64,000 nt of DNA from Botryotinia globosa. Taxonomy: Eukaryota > Ascomycota > Leotiomycetes > Helotiales > Sclerotiniaceae. The notes below the pieces were generated by a model, which saw only the letters and a program-made list of their open reading frames with translations, was not told where the DNA came from and did no database searches. Positions 47,897 to 59,897 of the stretch are shown here, in pieces (within the stretch, counting starts at the first letter, position 1; each line of letters starts with the position of its first letter). The position numbers and the translations under genes were made by a program. The stretch covers positions 868,001 to 932,000 of the forward strand of contig RCSZ01000016.1 in the NCBI GenBank assembly GCA_014898425.1, in the 5' to 3' direction.

Positions 47897-49528
47897 ATGG
47901 CCGTTATCGATTTCCTTCTCACGCCTTATACGATTCCAATCGCATTGGTGCTCTTTTTTGCTGTTCCATACTTCACATCCAACACCGCTATTAGAGATGT
48001 CCCCGGACCCTTCGCAGCGAAATTCACAAGATTATGGCTACTGCTACAAGCTCGATTGGGATATCGATATCTGAGTGTCCATGATGCGCATGCCAAATAT
48101 GGAAAGATGGTTAGGATCCAACCGGATCATGTCAGTATCGCAGATGATGCTGCTATCCAGCAAGTTTATGGCCATGGTAACGGGTTCTTGAAGTCGTAAG
48201 TTGCTGCATAGTCTGTGAAAATTTCAATTGCTAATTTGCTTCTTTGCAGAGAATACTATGATGCCTTTGTCTCCATTCAGAGAGGTCTATTCAATACTCG
48301 AGATCGTGTCGAACATACGAGAAAGCGCAAGACCATTTCGCATACTTTTTCCACAAAGAGTATTGGCCAATTCGAACAATATATGCATGGAAATTTAGAT
48401 TTGTTTGTGAATCGATGGGATGCACTGTCAGATAATGCTCATGGCCAATTCGCAAAAATTGACTGTCTTCACGTATGTTTGAGAATCCAGTATAAGCTAT
48501 GTTGCCATGTGCTAACAAGTTTGTTTTTGTAGTGGTTCAACTATGTCGCTTTCGATATTATTGGCGACCTTGCATTTGGAGCTCCATTCGGCATGCTTGA
48601 AAAAGGAAAGGATATTACGGAAATCAGAAAAACACCCGATGCGCCAATCACTTATGCTCCAGCTGTCGAGGTTCTTAATCGTCGAGGTGAAGTTTCCGGT
48701 ACACTTGGTTGTTTACCACAACTTAAACCATACGCCAAATACCTTCCAGATCCTTTCTTTAGTCAAGGTCTTGCTGCAGTAGAAAACTTAGCTGGTATTG
48801 CTGTTGCTCGTGTGGGCCAACGTCTTGATCGTGAGAAGGAAGATGGTCGCGTTGACTTACTCGCAAGACTTATGGAAGGAAGAGACGAGACAGGTGCCAA
48901 ACTTTGCCGCGCAGAATTAACCGCAGAGGCGCTCACTCAACTCATCGCTGGCTCAGATACTACATCCAACACATCCTGTGCAATCCTTTATTGGATTTGC
49001 AAAACTCCAGGTGTCCTTCAAAAGCTCCAAAAGGAGTTAGACGATGCTATTCCTGCAGGCGTCCATGTTCCCACTTTCGACATGGTAAAGGATTTGAAAT
49101 ACATGAATAATGTCATCCAGGAAACCCTCCGCATTCACTCTACCTCTTCACTTGGTCTCCCACGTATCGTCCCACCTGGAGGAGCGGAAGTATGTGGAAA
49201 ATTCTTCCCCGGCTATACTGTCCTTTCCGTACCAGCGTACACGATTCATCACTCTAAAGAGATTTGGGGAAGTGATGCAGATGAATTTGTGCCGGACAGA
49301 TGGTACAATTTGACAGAGAGACAGAAGAACGCTTTCATCCCTTTCAGTTATGGACCAAGAAGTTGCGTAGGAAGAAATGTGGCGGAAATGGAATTGGCAC
49401 TCATTGTCGCGACGACATTCAGGAGATATGAATTTGATCTGTATCAGGATGTATTGGAGACCCGAGAGGGATTTTTGAGAAAACCGCTAGAGTGCATGGT
49501 GGGGATTAAGAAGAGGGCGAATATTTGA
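47897..49528 (+). CDS. Benzoate 4-monooxygenase-type cytochrome P450 (CYP53 family)
   Basis: Probably hydroxylates benzoate to 4-hydroxybenzoate, feeding the beta-ketoadipate pathway and detoxifying aromatic acids. Exons 47897-48195, 48250-48472 and 48533-49528 give 505 residues. The N-terminal membrane anchor is followed by the Pro-rich hinge DVPGPFAAKFTRLW, and by GYRYLSVHDAHAKYGKMVRI, which is typical of CYP53. The I-helix reads AGSDTTSNTSCAILYW, ExxR is ETLRIHS, PERF-type is VPDRWYN, and the heme loop is FSYGPRSCVGRNVAEMELAL. Intact. Family assignment rests on remembered CYP53 features. Confidence 0.9.
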
Positions 49529-49982
49529 TTGGGGGCTAGTGGTAGGAGGGGTTTGTGTATGTTTAGCTTTCGTCTTGCATTTCAGGATAAGATTAACTGT
49601 CATCTGTTGTATATTATTGGAAAACTGTATTCATTCATGAACATTGGAGAGATCTTTGTATTTGTGGAATACACTTGCTCAAGTGCATTGCATGCACTTT
49701 TTTGCTCTATGAACGTGCAAGTCAGTTATTGTAAACAGAATTGCATGGTAAAATTCTGATGGACAATTTTGACTCACACGACTAAAGCGCAGTAAAATAT
49801 CGTAATCTAAATATTTCCCATCATTGAATTCTTCCTCCACCCCATACATACATATATAAATACAATACACATACACCCACCCTTTCCCATATTCCACCCA
49901 AAGAAAAGGATCAAAAATATCACTCCCCAGATCATAAAATAAATATATCCTCAAAACTCCTACCTCTCGCATCCAACAACCA
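49529..49982. other. Intergenic region
   Basis: About 450 bases, 3' flank of the P450 and 5' flank of the tRNA gene. CATAC/TACAC short repeats near 49840-49875; no gene. Confidence 0.45.
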
Positions 49983-50087
49983 TCCGAATTAGTGTAGGGG
50001 TTAACATAACTCGCTTTCATAATCACATGATCATCAATCTAAACGATTTGGAGCCGAGTAGCCCCGGGTTCGATTCCCGGATTCGGA
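49983..50087 (+). tRNA. tRNA-Glu (anticodon UUC) with a 34-base intron
   Basis: Acceptor stem TCCGAAT pairs with ATTCGGA. The D-arm is GTGT/ACAT with the loop AGGGGTTA. The anticodon stem is ACTCG/CGAGT and the loop begins CTTTCA, with anticodon TTC at 50016-50018. The T-arm CCGGG-TTCGATT-CCCGG holds the B box. An intron at 50020-50053 starts one base 3' of the anticodon, at the canonical position 37/38. All arms pair when it is removed. Confidence 0.94.
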
Positions 50088-50095
50088 AAGTATGA

Positions 50096-50107
50096 TTTTT
50101 CTTTTTT
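50096..50107 (+). terminator. RNA polymerase III T-run terminator
   Basis: Five T followed by C and six T, starting eight bases after the tRNA acceptor stem, as expected for Pol III termination. Confidence 0.8.
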
Positions 50108-51094
50108 CCTTTTATACGCATGTCATTTTTTGTAGTTTTCTGTTAACGTTCTGTTCTCTCTCTGTCTTTTTAGCACGAGAAGAACAGATGGGAGGGAGGG
50201 AGGGAAAGGTTTTAATTTATTCCTTTTGAGGTCTCTCTCTACTGAGAACCTGGAAAGAGAGTAGCGGCCGGAAAAGTTTGATGCATAGCATGTCTGTGCG
50301 TGGATGGGATCCGCATTATAATGGATCGGTGGCGTGTGTGGTGGGGCAAGAGGGGTACATGCCTAGGTACTCATCAATGTTTGATGAGGGTTTAAGCCTA
50401 GGTTAGGTGTATGTATGTATGTGTATGTATGTATGTACGTACCATAGCAGGTATGAATGAATATTTCAGGGCTTTAAGGGTTACTTACTTACTTCTTCAC
50501 TCTGCTGTTGAAGAAGTGATGGTTAGTTAAGTTAAATGGTTAGATTGCTCGGGGAGGGGATTGCTTCATTGAAGAAGTGAACTTTTTCTTGAGCGATTCG
50601 AAACTTTTCTCAATGGTTCGTTCTCAAGATCATTTACATTTTTCACTCATCGAAGCCTCACATTATCTCGAACGATTATAAGAAACTTGTTTGGATTCGT
50701 CCCCAAGATCAACAGACCTCACTCCAGATACCAAATTTAAGGCACCATTTGGTCCTACTACTTTCCCGATTTTTTTCCTTGCCGATATCACTGTAAAGGG
50801 ATGTCGAACGATGATATGGTAGACTGACATACTGGCTAGTAAGTATAGAGGTCAAGACTTGCATTTCATGATAAATGTAGCTGAACTAACTAACGTTGTC
50901 GAAAGAAAGAGAAGAATATGGGGAAGTGGATAAAAGAAAAACTTTGGCAAGCGCAAGGGAAGAATGAATTCCTGAGGGCAAAGTGGGGTGAAGGTGGACT
51001 CTGAAGTAGGACGGCTCGTGAGATTCGGAAAAGACCACTGCCATGACTGGACAAAAGCTCGAGCATATCGCCATTCCGAATTTAAGCATAGAAC
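50108..51094. other. Intergenic region
   Basis: About 990 bases with GTAT repeats at about 50405-50440. No gene found; the last part is the 3' flank of the first LRR-like family copy. Confidence 0.4.
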
Positions 51095-53699
51095 TCAGTT
51101 GCGATCTATGTTCTTTCCCACACAATTGATAAACCTCTTGTCCCGCCCCAGTCCAATTTCATATGCGGCGTTTGAGTGATCGGCGACTGGAGTAAACTTT
51201 ATTGATTTGATGACAGACTCGATCTCTTTCCTGCCACAAAACTTTAAGGGGTATTTCCAGCAATTGACAACCTGGTCGTCCCACCACTCCAAAAACCCTT
51301 CGCGCCATTCCTGACCGTGTTTGGCAAAATTGCTCTCTAAAAACTGCTTTACATCGGCAACAATCAGGGTTGAAAGTATATCACCCGATGCTGAGCTAGC
51401 GGGACTACGCTCAGCCGATACAAAAGCATAGCGGGCAAGGGACCGAGTATCAGTTCTTGCCTTTTCTTTCTCTATGAGCTTGTAGGATTCTTTTTCAACA
51501 ATCATGACAAAAGTCCACTCGTTCGGAATAATCTGTCTAGTGATTTGAAAGATTCCCTTTTTCTTGGAAATGCCAACGCCCATGTCGTCGCTAAAAAGAC
51601 CTGCGCAGAGTGGTGAAACCTTGTATCCTGGGCCGTCATTTGGTTCCATAGCGAGGATCATCGCCAGAGTCATTCTCAACTCTGAGAGCCATACGTGTCT
51701 CTTGCGGAAAGAAAATGCAATAAAGCGGGCTAAGCTCTGCAAAAGTAGTGAAGGGCGTCGGTTCGCTTCTTTGAACGACATAGCATGATACCCAGGATCA
51801 CCAATCCCAGAGTGTGTCGACGGTCTCTGAAATAAATTAATTATGTCAAGGCCGCCTTCACTATCACGTATGCTATTCTTGTCAGTCTTACCACAGGTAA
51901 TGTATATCATCTGTTCAATTACAGGCGAGTTGTAACTCAAACCGCAAAACGGTGGCATTCCGTTTTCGAGAAGATGGTAAAATTTGCTCATATCATTCAT
52001 GAAGCTTTGGGGTTCTTGACTTATATCGATAGTTCGACTTGCTTCTTCGTTCTTGGGGCCGAGCTTTGGACGACGCGCTGGAATGGGCCCACTGTTATAA
52101 TTACGAGAGCTTCGATCGTTGTAGAATTTTTCGCGATACGCAAATGGCAGTGCATACAGGTCTGTGTCGAAAAATTCCCTCAATGATTTGCCTCTAAGTA
52201 TCTTTATCTTTGTCGCAAGTGGAATCTGAGGGGTATCCAGTAAATACAAAGATTGAAGACGCGGAAAGTCATTGATGAGCTTGACTAGAGAGGCATCATT
52301 TATCTTTTGATTGCCACAAAGACTTAAGATCTTCAACACTCCAGCTTTCCTGGGCTGCTCCAGTACCTCTATCATATGATCAGGCGAGAGATCAAACGGG
52401 CCCAAGTCAATGCTTTTCTCAGTTTCTAGTAATCGACTGAAAAGATATCGTGCACCAGCGGAACTTGTAAGAATCGTCGGTGTCGAGAATATGGCTGATT
52501 TCAAGGCAGGTCGAAAATCAGGCAGGAGCGTCGCACGTTCAAATTTGGCAGGAAGCTCCTTGATTGGACAATTGAAAACCTCCTTCAAGAGCTTCTCCAT
52601 GCAAGCTTTGCGTAGTGTCAATGGCGGAGAAAAAACTGGCAAGGCGACGTTAATTGGCTCTGATATGAATTAGAACTTTGCAAAAATTGCGGGTAGTATG
52701 GAATGACAGACCTTGACCAGAATCCGATAGTGGTACAATCTCTGCACCAACACGTAATTTCCATGTCTTCCTTGGCCAGACGCTGTTTAGTGCACAACTG
52801 TCAATAAGATCTAGCTTGCTCAAATGATGAATCCATTCTTTCCAAGCCTCTTTAAACTGCTCCTGTTCGTGGTCGTAGGACTTCAAATACTCAGTAGCAC
52901 TCAGAGGAACCATACTTGGAACTCCAGAATCCTTGATTATTCCCCACGCTCTAGGCCCCGATTCTGAATGAATATTGACGAAACAATAGCGGATTTTATC
53001 GATGTCTGTTATATCCAAAACAGTGATCCCTTCATTATTGTCGGCTTTATCAAATTCCTGATTGAAAGTTTGCGGGTGACAAGAGGAAGTCGAATAACCA
53101 TCCTCCTCCTTGAACGAATACCCCATGAACAGACACGTCAACGTAAAAGGAAATGGGTTGGTTTCTTTCCGTATACACCAATCGGATCTGTTGGGCGGCG
53201 GGAAAGACCGGATGTCAGTCAGAACTTGCAAAGATAAATGCTTGGGGACAATGGATATGAAATGGTCTGAGATAACGAGATAGGATCTGGCACAAGGTCA
53301 GTGTGTGAATAGGGAATTGGTTACGAACTCTCGGAGACGTGTAGCCCAACGCTTTTCATGCTCAAGGCCGATTCTGTTCTCGGGGCTCTGAAACAAGTGC
53401 ACCGTGTTGGAAAGCAGTTCGATAGCATCTGGTCCGAACATGTATTCTAATACAAAGTAAGCTTTTAACGAAAAGTAGATGATGAGAGGAGATTTATTAC
53501 GATGATGAACTGTTGCGAGTGTTCGATATCGGCTTCCGGTTTTGGAAATCACATAGACTTGGTGTCTTTCCAATAGCTGTCAGTCACTGTTTCAATGGGA
53601 GAGAAAGTTTAAGAGACGAAAAGAAATCGAAATTCTGAAAAGGATATGCTTCTCAGTAAAGCATGAAATGAATGTAATGTGCACTCACCTATTACCCAT
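51095..53699 (-). CDS. Unknown two-part protein with LRR-like motif, family copy 1
   Basis: Not recognised; one of three local paralogues. Proposed exons: 53699-53689, 53565-53501, 53446-53329, 53187-52712 and 52659-51095, about 744 residues. The start MGNRHQVYVISKTGSRYRTL matches copy 3 (MGHQLFVIAKINGRYRGL) once the tiny first exon is joined. N-terminal half: FQSPENRIGLEHEKRWATRL, PFPFTLTCLFMGY, GITVLDITDIDKIRYCFV, MVPLSATEYL. C-terminal half: FERATLLPDF, IDLGPFDLS, a leucine-rich motif LKILSLCGNQKINDASLVKL then LQSLYLLDTPQIPLATKIKI, and a long unknown region. Two donors are weak (gttcgt at 53328, gtctgt at 52711), but both joins are dictated by the paralogues. No signal peptide or membrane segment. 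Confidence 0.7.
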
Positions 53700-55069
53700 G
53701 GTTTGGGATGAAAGCGATGATTTTTGAAAACTCCTTTTTTTAATGTTTAGTTGAGGTGTGAGAAAGAAGGCGACGCGTCGGATCATTTACGCACCTCAGG
53801 ACGCAGCACGAAGAAACGTGACAAGCTAGTGGTGACCGAAAGGTTGTCTTACCTCAACACACTGTTTGCCGGACTAACCCCGCACTATCTATCCTGCGGT
53901 TAGCATATCACAATTCCAAGGACCCAAAGACCATATTATAAAGACTCTTCGATATCAGCATACTTTTGAAAGCCTAAATACGCACTCAAGAGATTGTGTA
54001 ATTCCACACATCGGTTTTGTTTGTTTCCTTCGCATGTACACGTGATTGTGATAGAGTTAATATGGAAGGCTGGCTATGTTGTCGTCTTAGAATGATTCGA
54101 GGTACACAACACGAGTTGCATCAAGCGAGACGAATCAAGTCCAATTTCGGATATTTGATGTCAGTTTGTGGTAGATAAATGTCTAGTTGCGAAGAGCATC
54201 GAAATTGAACAAAATCGTTGGACCAAGCGAGCTGAATGAAGGAGGAAGGAACAAATGCTTTGATCTCTTGCCTCTTGAACTCGAGGGAAATAGATGCACA
54301 CCTGAACATCTAAGAAACAGATACTTCCCAGCCAGTATTCATACACTGACGATTATTTCGACTTCGAATTTGGGCCATTAGGCATGAATCCCTCTCTTTT
54401 CCAGGCTCAATGTACATACAACTCGGTGCTATGTTTTGCACTGGATATTCCCGCTAACAACGAAGTTAGGTGTCTCCATCTCCTCTCTCTGCGCTCTATC
54501 GAATCTGTGGTGAAGATTGAAAGAGAGTTGTATGGAAGGCACTACTTCCGTTGGTCTTGGTGGCCGGTGACCGTCCCATTATCTCATTACAACCAGAAGG
54601 ATCTCAGAGCGATTTTGAACTACAAATGCTAATTCGAGAACAAGAATTCCAGAATAAAAGAATGACTCTCGTTTGAAGCCTTCCTGTCATTAGCTTCAAC
54701 AATGTTAAATTCTATCACGGATACAAAATCCCAGCATTGCCGCGGCTAATTTATAATGTTGTCATAATTCGTTATATTTCGTACTAACTGGGTAGCTCTT
54801 CTGTGTAGAGTGGAGCACTTTAGGCTGTTAAGAGTGACTGCACCCCCGAAACATTCATATTAGATGAATGCCACATTCCCGTCCCTGGCCTGAAGTCTCC
54901 CCATATGTATTTTTCTCTCTAACCCTACTAGCTTGTGGCACTACCTCCCTAAAGTCATTTTATTAGGCCCAGAAAATAATCTTCTGTCGAAGTTAAATCG
55001 TGATGCAGAGCTTTCAACGTTGAAAAGCAAGCTGCACGGATTTCCCCAATCACAGCCTAGGTCTCCTGC
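53700..55069. other. Intergenic region between family copies 1 and 2
   Basis: About 1.4 kb. Small frames (for example 54384-54632) show no family match. I see no recognisable remnant of another copy or a transposon. Confidence 0.4.
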
Positions 55070-57242
55070 TCAAGAACTTTCACTATCGTTGTCCTCTTTA
55101 ATCCCAAATAAAAGTTTGGCCTCTTTTGCAATTACTTCTACTTCCGCCTCGCTGCATCTCTGAAAATCCAGGGAGGCAGTACCTCTCTTCCAGAAATCTC
55201 GAGCTTTCTCTATAATCCTGTCGTCTTCCTCGCCTGTAACAGCCTGTTGAAGAAACTGATCAATATCATTCACGACCAATTGCGGCTCATAGTTCTCGAC
55301 AAATGCGACAGAACCTGTACATTCCTGACCGGCGTTCGCCTCGGCGTGGGTACCGTCTTCTTTCGCCTTGATAAATGCGTATTTATGACGGAAAGAATAC
55401 TTAAATGCTTCTGGTAACTGCTTGTACGGCTGGGAAACGACCACTAGATTCCATTTACCTGAAGGAGTTTCCCTGGGCTCCTGTCTGGCAAAGTTCACCC
55501 AACTATCGCCCTTCTTTTCATCTCTTGTCAAGTTGAACTCGGACAGATTATTGGCTATTGGTGCAATTTTCATCTCTTCCTTCATCTCCGATATTGCCAT
55601 AGTCTTCGCCAGAATCCGCGTGCCATGTGCTACATGTCTCCGATTCGTATCTGGATTAGAAAGTACTCGAAGGAAATTGGCAAATCCATTGATGAGATAC
55701 GGAAGTGTGAGGTTGACCTCTTGGAGACTTAGAGCATACACACCTTCCTTAAATGGCCAGGAATCATTTTCGCTCCTGGAACTCAAGCCCGATATATTTT
55801 CTTCAGATGATAGTACGTAGATGACTTGAGAAACCAGAAAGTATGGTGGGTCAACATGGTTATAGCCAAGACTACCTGTGGCTGGCTTAAAAGCCATGGA
55901 ATATAACTCCGAATCATATAAGCCCGATACCTTTGTTCCCTGGAGAATCTGCATCTTTCTCCAAAGTGATATTCCAGAAGTGTCCAGCAGGTAGATATCT
56001 TCGAGTTTTGGCAACGCAGCGAGAATAGTTTCAAGGGCAGCCGGGCTGATTGAGTTATTTCCGCACAAACTTAACGCAGTAACATTTTCTCGGTTTAAAG
56101 AGCTGATTGCTTTCTTCAAGATATGAAAAATATGACCTGAGCTCAGATTATAAGGATGGCCTAGGTCTATAAAAGACTGGGTCTCCAAAGCCGAGCCCAA
56201 TAGCTCCCTTGAATTATGGTATCTCGATAACCTTAAAGGGTTCTCACGGCTCTTAGAGATTGCTTTCGAGAGAAAGTTGGGCAGCAATGATGCTTTGTCT
56301 AGTATTTGTCGGAAGTTCGCGCGTGTTTGTAGGTGCAACTCGTTGAATAATTTTGTTTCGGCTAGGATCTGTAGAGAAAGCGCTCCAGTGACAGATTGGG
56401 TTTGGTTGACTGTAAAAACATGATCAGTCAAATTATTGAGCCCGGACTGCTTGATGAAGTTCAGTGGAAAGGGAATACAAACCTTGGGGATGATTCGACA
56501 AGAGATCATAAGAATCTCCAACGAGCACCATCCAAATTCCATGAGGCCAAGCATCTCTTAGTGTATAGGCATCAATGACTCGAAATTGGTCAAGATAACT
56601 ATCATAATTCTGATAAGGTGTCATGACTCGTCTTCTTCTACCGGCTTGGTGTCCTCCAGCCAAAAAGACATTTGCCGATAAAGGCGTCATACGCGGCGCA
56701 CGCAACTGATCTAGAGGCCCCCATTTGAATGAATGCACGTGGAAGAAGCAATAACCAATATCCTTAGGGTTTGTGATGTCAAAGACAAGATAAGGTTGAG
56801 ATCTATCCAAGTCGGGATCAAATTCTTTCATTGAAACCGTGTTATTTGCGGCCTCGTAACCAATGGAAGGTATGAATGTGAAGCCGACAGTGAGACAGGT
56901 TTGAATGAAAGGAAACATAGTCTCGCGCCGATGGTTGCTTGTAAGGTCATCTCTGGATCCAATACGTGTCGCAGATCCAAGTTCGTGCTGGATCGGGATT
57001 CTGTTTGCCGATGATGAATATATCTTGATGATATTGGCGCAAAGTCTGAATAAGACGTTGTAGATGTGACCTATATGGTAGGATCTGAATTAGTATTTAA
57101 TCTCATGAACAGAAATCAGGTCAACTTATTGAAAAAAAGAGATGGATATTAATGAAGACGGAAGTTACTCACCATCGCGGTTTTGAATACTGGCCAGCTG
57201 GAGGTAGCCCAGGCTAGTCCTAGCAATTACTACCACATTCAT
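55070..57242 (-). CDS. Unknown two-part protein with LRR-like motif, family copy 2
   Basis: Not recognised. Exons 57242-57173, 57070-56483 and 56409-55070 give about 665 residues. Exon 1 is 70 bases, exactly as in copy 3, and ends in the same phase. N-terminal half: MNVVVIARTSLGYLQLASIQ, SSSANRIPIQHELGSATRIG, FPFIQTCLTVGF, FDITNPKDIGYCFFHVHS, MTPLSANVFL. The second intron, phase 1, sits just after the WMVLVGD segment as in copy 1. C-terminal half: LDKASLLPNF, FIDLGHPYNLS, VTALSLCGNNSISPAALETI then DIYLLDTSGISLWRKMQILQ, and NFARQEPRETPSGKWNLVVV. It appears intact, with better splice sites than copy 1. Same strand and order as copy 1, about 1.4 kb upstream of it, so a tandem duplication. Confidence 0.78.
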
Positions 57243-58231
57243 GTTGAATGCTTACTCCGATCCTTTGGAAAATCTGGAAGGCTTTGAGATATTGTTATGG
57301 TTGTGGTTGTGGAAGTAGAAAGTGGAGTGGGGAAGAATTCAAAGGTACTCGAGTTATAAATAGAAAAAGCTCAAGCCACAATTGACTCTTCGGATAGTCT
57401 TGACGGTGACCGTCTTAATTTTCCTGTTCTTGAGTCTTATTCTAGACCTAGTACAGATATCGCTGGGAGGTTAAAGAATGTTCTTGTTGTTGTAATGGAG
57501 TCACAAAAGGTTGGAGAAAGTTAGCCGAATTTCACGCCAGGGGCAGCTAGAGTGTTTGGACTTATGTAGTTGCATACAAACAACTTTTTTACTGGGAATT
57601 AGATTTAATTGATTATAAGAACTTTCTAGATGGATTACACGCACAAGTGATACAAGGAAACCTATTTAAAGAGGAGTTTAATGTCCAGTATAAGAATTGA
57701 CAAACATTGATTAGGTGACAGAGAGCATCTAACTTAGTTGTATTTGTATAGGTTTTAGCCACATAAACATGATTTCAGATTATCTTGTAATGAAACAAAA
57801 TCTGAATATATGAAAAAGTTCTTGTTCAATAAGACTCAAAAGAAGATGGCACAACTCATGTGTGAGGAACCTCCTTATACCACCAACCTACATGCAGGCT
57901 GCCCAAAGTGCAGTGCCTTTTAATTTTTCTTCATACTAGTATTTAGTCACATTGCTCATCGTCATTTTGGTGTCTGTATCATAATGGCATAAAGGCTGCA
58001 TTGTATTGGTCATATTTTTTAGTAAAAGAAATATCTATTTTTATAATTGTTGTTGTTTTTGTTGCGTGATTGAAAGGCCAAGAAGTTGATACAAAGAAAG
58101 AATTCTACTTATCTGTTCATAAAAGACTAGAAAGAGCGTCAACAGCGTCAACAAAGGAAATCCCAGCTAACCTGTGCGAGGACCAGCCTCCGGGTCGTTG
58201 TCGCCCGTGAGCATGTATGAGATGGTTTGTA
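57243..58231. other. Intergenic region
   Basis: About 990 bases, promoter of copy 2 and 3' flank of the small gene. No gene found. Confidence 0.4.
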
Positions 58232-58861
58232 TCAGAGAGAGGGTTCTCTCCATCGTTTCCTCTCACAGCATCTCCTACAGCATCTCCCACAGCATCTCCT
58301 ACGATTTCTCTTACCTTTACGATCTTCCGCATCCATCATCGCCGCCAATTCATCAGCACGAACTTGGTTGTTGTCGATTTTCCAAAATAAAGCGATGGTT
58401 CTGTCAACCAATTCCCAGTACTCGACCTTGAAGATTTCGATGTATTTCTGCTGGAATTCTATGTCATTGACTAATTCGAGGTAACTTGCAACGAGCTCTT
58501 GAAAACAATCGCAGCAGACGCATAAATCAGATGAATCAGATGGGGCAACGCTCAGATAATCAGTGCACAACCAGTTTCGACGTTTCGGTGCCGAGAATTT
58601 AATGGATGAGCCGATGAATTCGTTGAGTGACCTCGCGTAGATTCGATTTACCCTCACGTACTCTCGTGTCAAATCCGAGTATTCCTCGTCTATTTTGCGT
58701 TGCTTCTCGTGGAGAGGCTCCATAAAATCCAGAAAAGACATGTAACGGTCTGAGTGGTCGCAGCTTTCGAAACAATGTAGGTGGTCAGGATAGGAATTTT
58801 GATCAAATGAATATTCAGGAAAGCATGACATAGTTGTTCGCTCCATATTAGTGGTATTCAT
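58232..58861 (-). CDS. Small unknown protein with Cys/Arg-rich repeat tail
   Basis: Not recognised. An ATG at 58861 opens 209 codons. The N-terminus has scattered aromatic and Cys residues. The middle (EKQRKIDEEYSDLTREYVRV) is a likely coiled coil. A CVCCDCF cluster is followed by an amphipathic helix (YLELVNDIEFQQKYIEIFKV). The last ~30 residues, RRRCCGRCCRRCCERKRW, come from a 12-base tandem repeat. A good donor gtaaga lies at 58314, just before the tail. If used with the acceptor cgcacag near 58165, the protein would end after DAEDRKG, so the Cys-rich tail may be intronic. It lies between family copies 2 and 3. Real coding status is uncertain. Confidence 0.45.
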   Translation of the reverse strand: MNTTNMERTTMSCFPEYSFDQNSYPDHLHCFESCDHSDRYMSFLDFMEPLHEKQRKIDEEYSDLTREYVRVNRIYARSLNEFIGSSIKFSAPKRRNWLCTDYLSVAPSDSSDLCVCCDCFQELVASYLELVNDIEFQQKYIEIFKVEYWELVDRTIALFWKIDNNQVRADELAAMMDAEDRKGKRNRRRCCGRCCRRCCERKRWREPSL

Positions 58862-59897
58862 CTTGATCTACTGTACTAGCTGAATTCTTTGTGTAGAGAA
58901 GATCTAAGTTGAGATTGTTAATGCTTATGTAGGTGTTAGAAAGCTAGAGGTGAATGAACTGGATTATAATTGATGTGTGAATCATTTCTTGAATAAATAG
59001 CCTGAAACTGGAACTGTTCAGGAATTGTTACTTGAATGTTCTGCAGCTGAACTTTGAAGTTTAGTAGTATCTAGTTCCCACACTGCAAATTGTTCCAACA
59101 TCTCTGTATGTATCAGCCGGACTGTTATGGGGTTGTTGTTTTTTACCACAATGTTATTGTACTTTGAACCTACGATTCTTTGAAGTAACTTGATTGAATT
59201 TGTTAGTTACCTCGAGCTCCAGAACGGCTCTTCTTTGTGAAAACAGCCAGGAAGAATCGAGGCTTAGAACTTCGAAATTCGGTGAGAAAAAATCGACTCG
59301 GATTCATCAAGCGCCGAAATATTGCCAAATTTCTTGACTTCTATGTTTGCCCTGGCGAGCATCGAAAGGAATACCAATTGTATCTAATATCCAACCCTCT
59401 TCCTATCGACCCAAATAATTCATAACCGGGTAAAGCATCGGTAAACCCCAACAGCGATAGCCGAGATTGTGTATGCTCTATGCCACTCGGCCGATGTATA
59501 AAACTCTTGTCTTCCCGAAAACAAGTGGCTTCGTGATACCACATTTTCCCACCAAATCAGAATTTTGAAGACAATTCCTTCGAGTAATTGATCGCGGTAG
59601 GAAAAATTGATATTCCACTTATTTCCCTTGCTTTTGTGGATTTTAGGCATCTCTAGGCACTGTGCATATGCGCTTCCGTATTATTGGCTAATGAGAAAGC
59701 TGGGCCTCAACTGTTTGTAAAGCCAGGAATTGAGGCGAATTGTCGTGATCAATACCTAGGTATATAAAGCAACCTTTTCCCCTTTTCTTGCTAATTATTC
59801 TTCTTCACATGTACTTGTGTAGATCTCTTGCAATACACTTACGTGCGATAATCAATAGGATAAATTTGTTCGAGAGAAGATAGAAAATTCGCTTAAT
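58862..59897. other. Intergenic region
   Basis: About 1 kb. Small frames at 59237-59425 and 59341-59650 have no recognisable features. The end is the promoter of copy 3, with a possible TATA-like TATATAAAG at about 59760. Confidence 0.4.
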
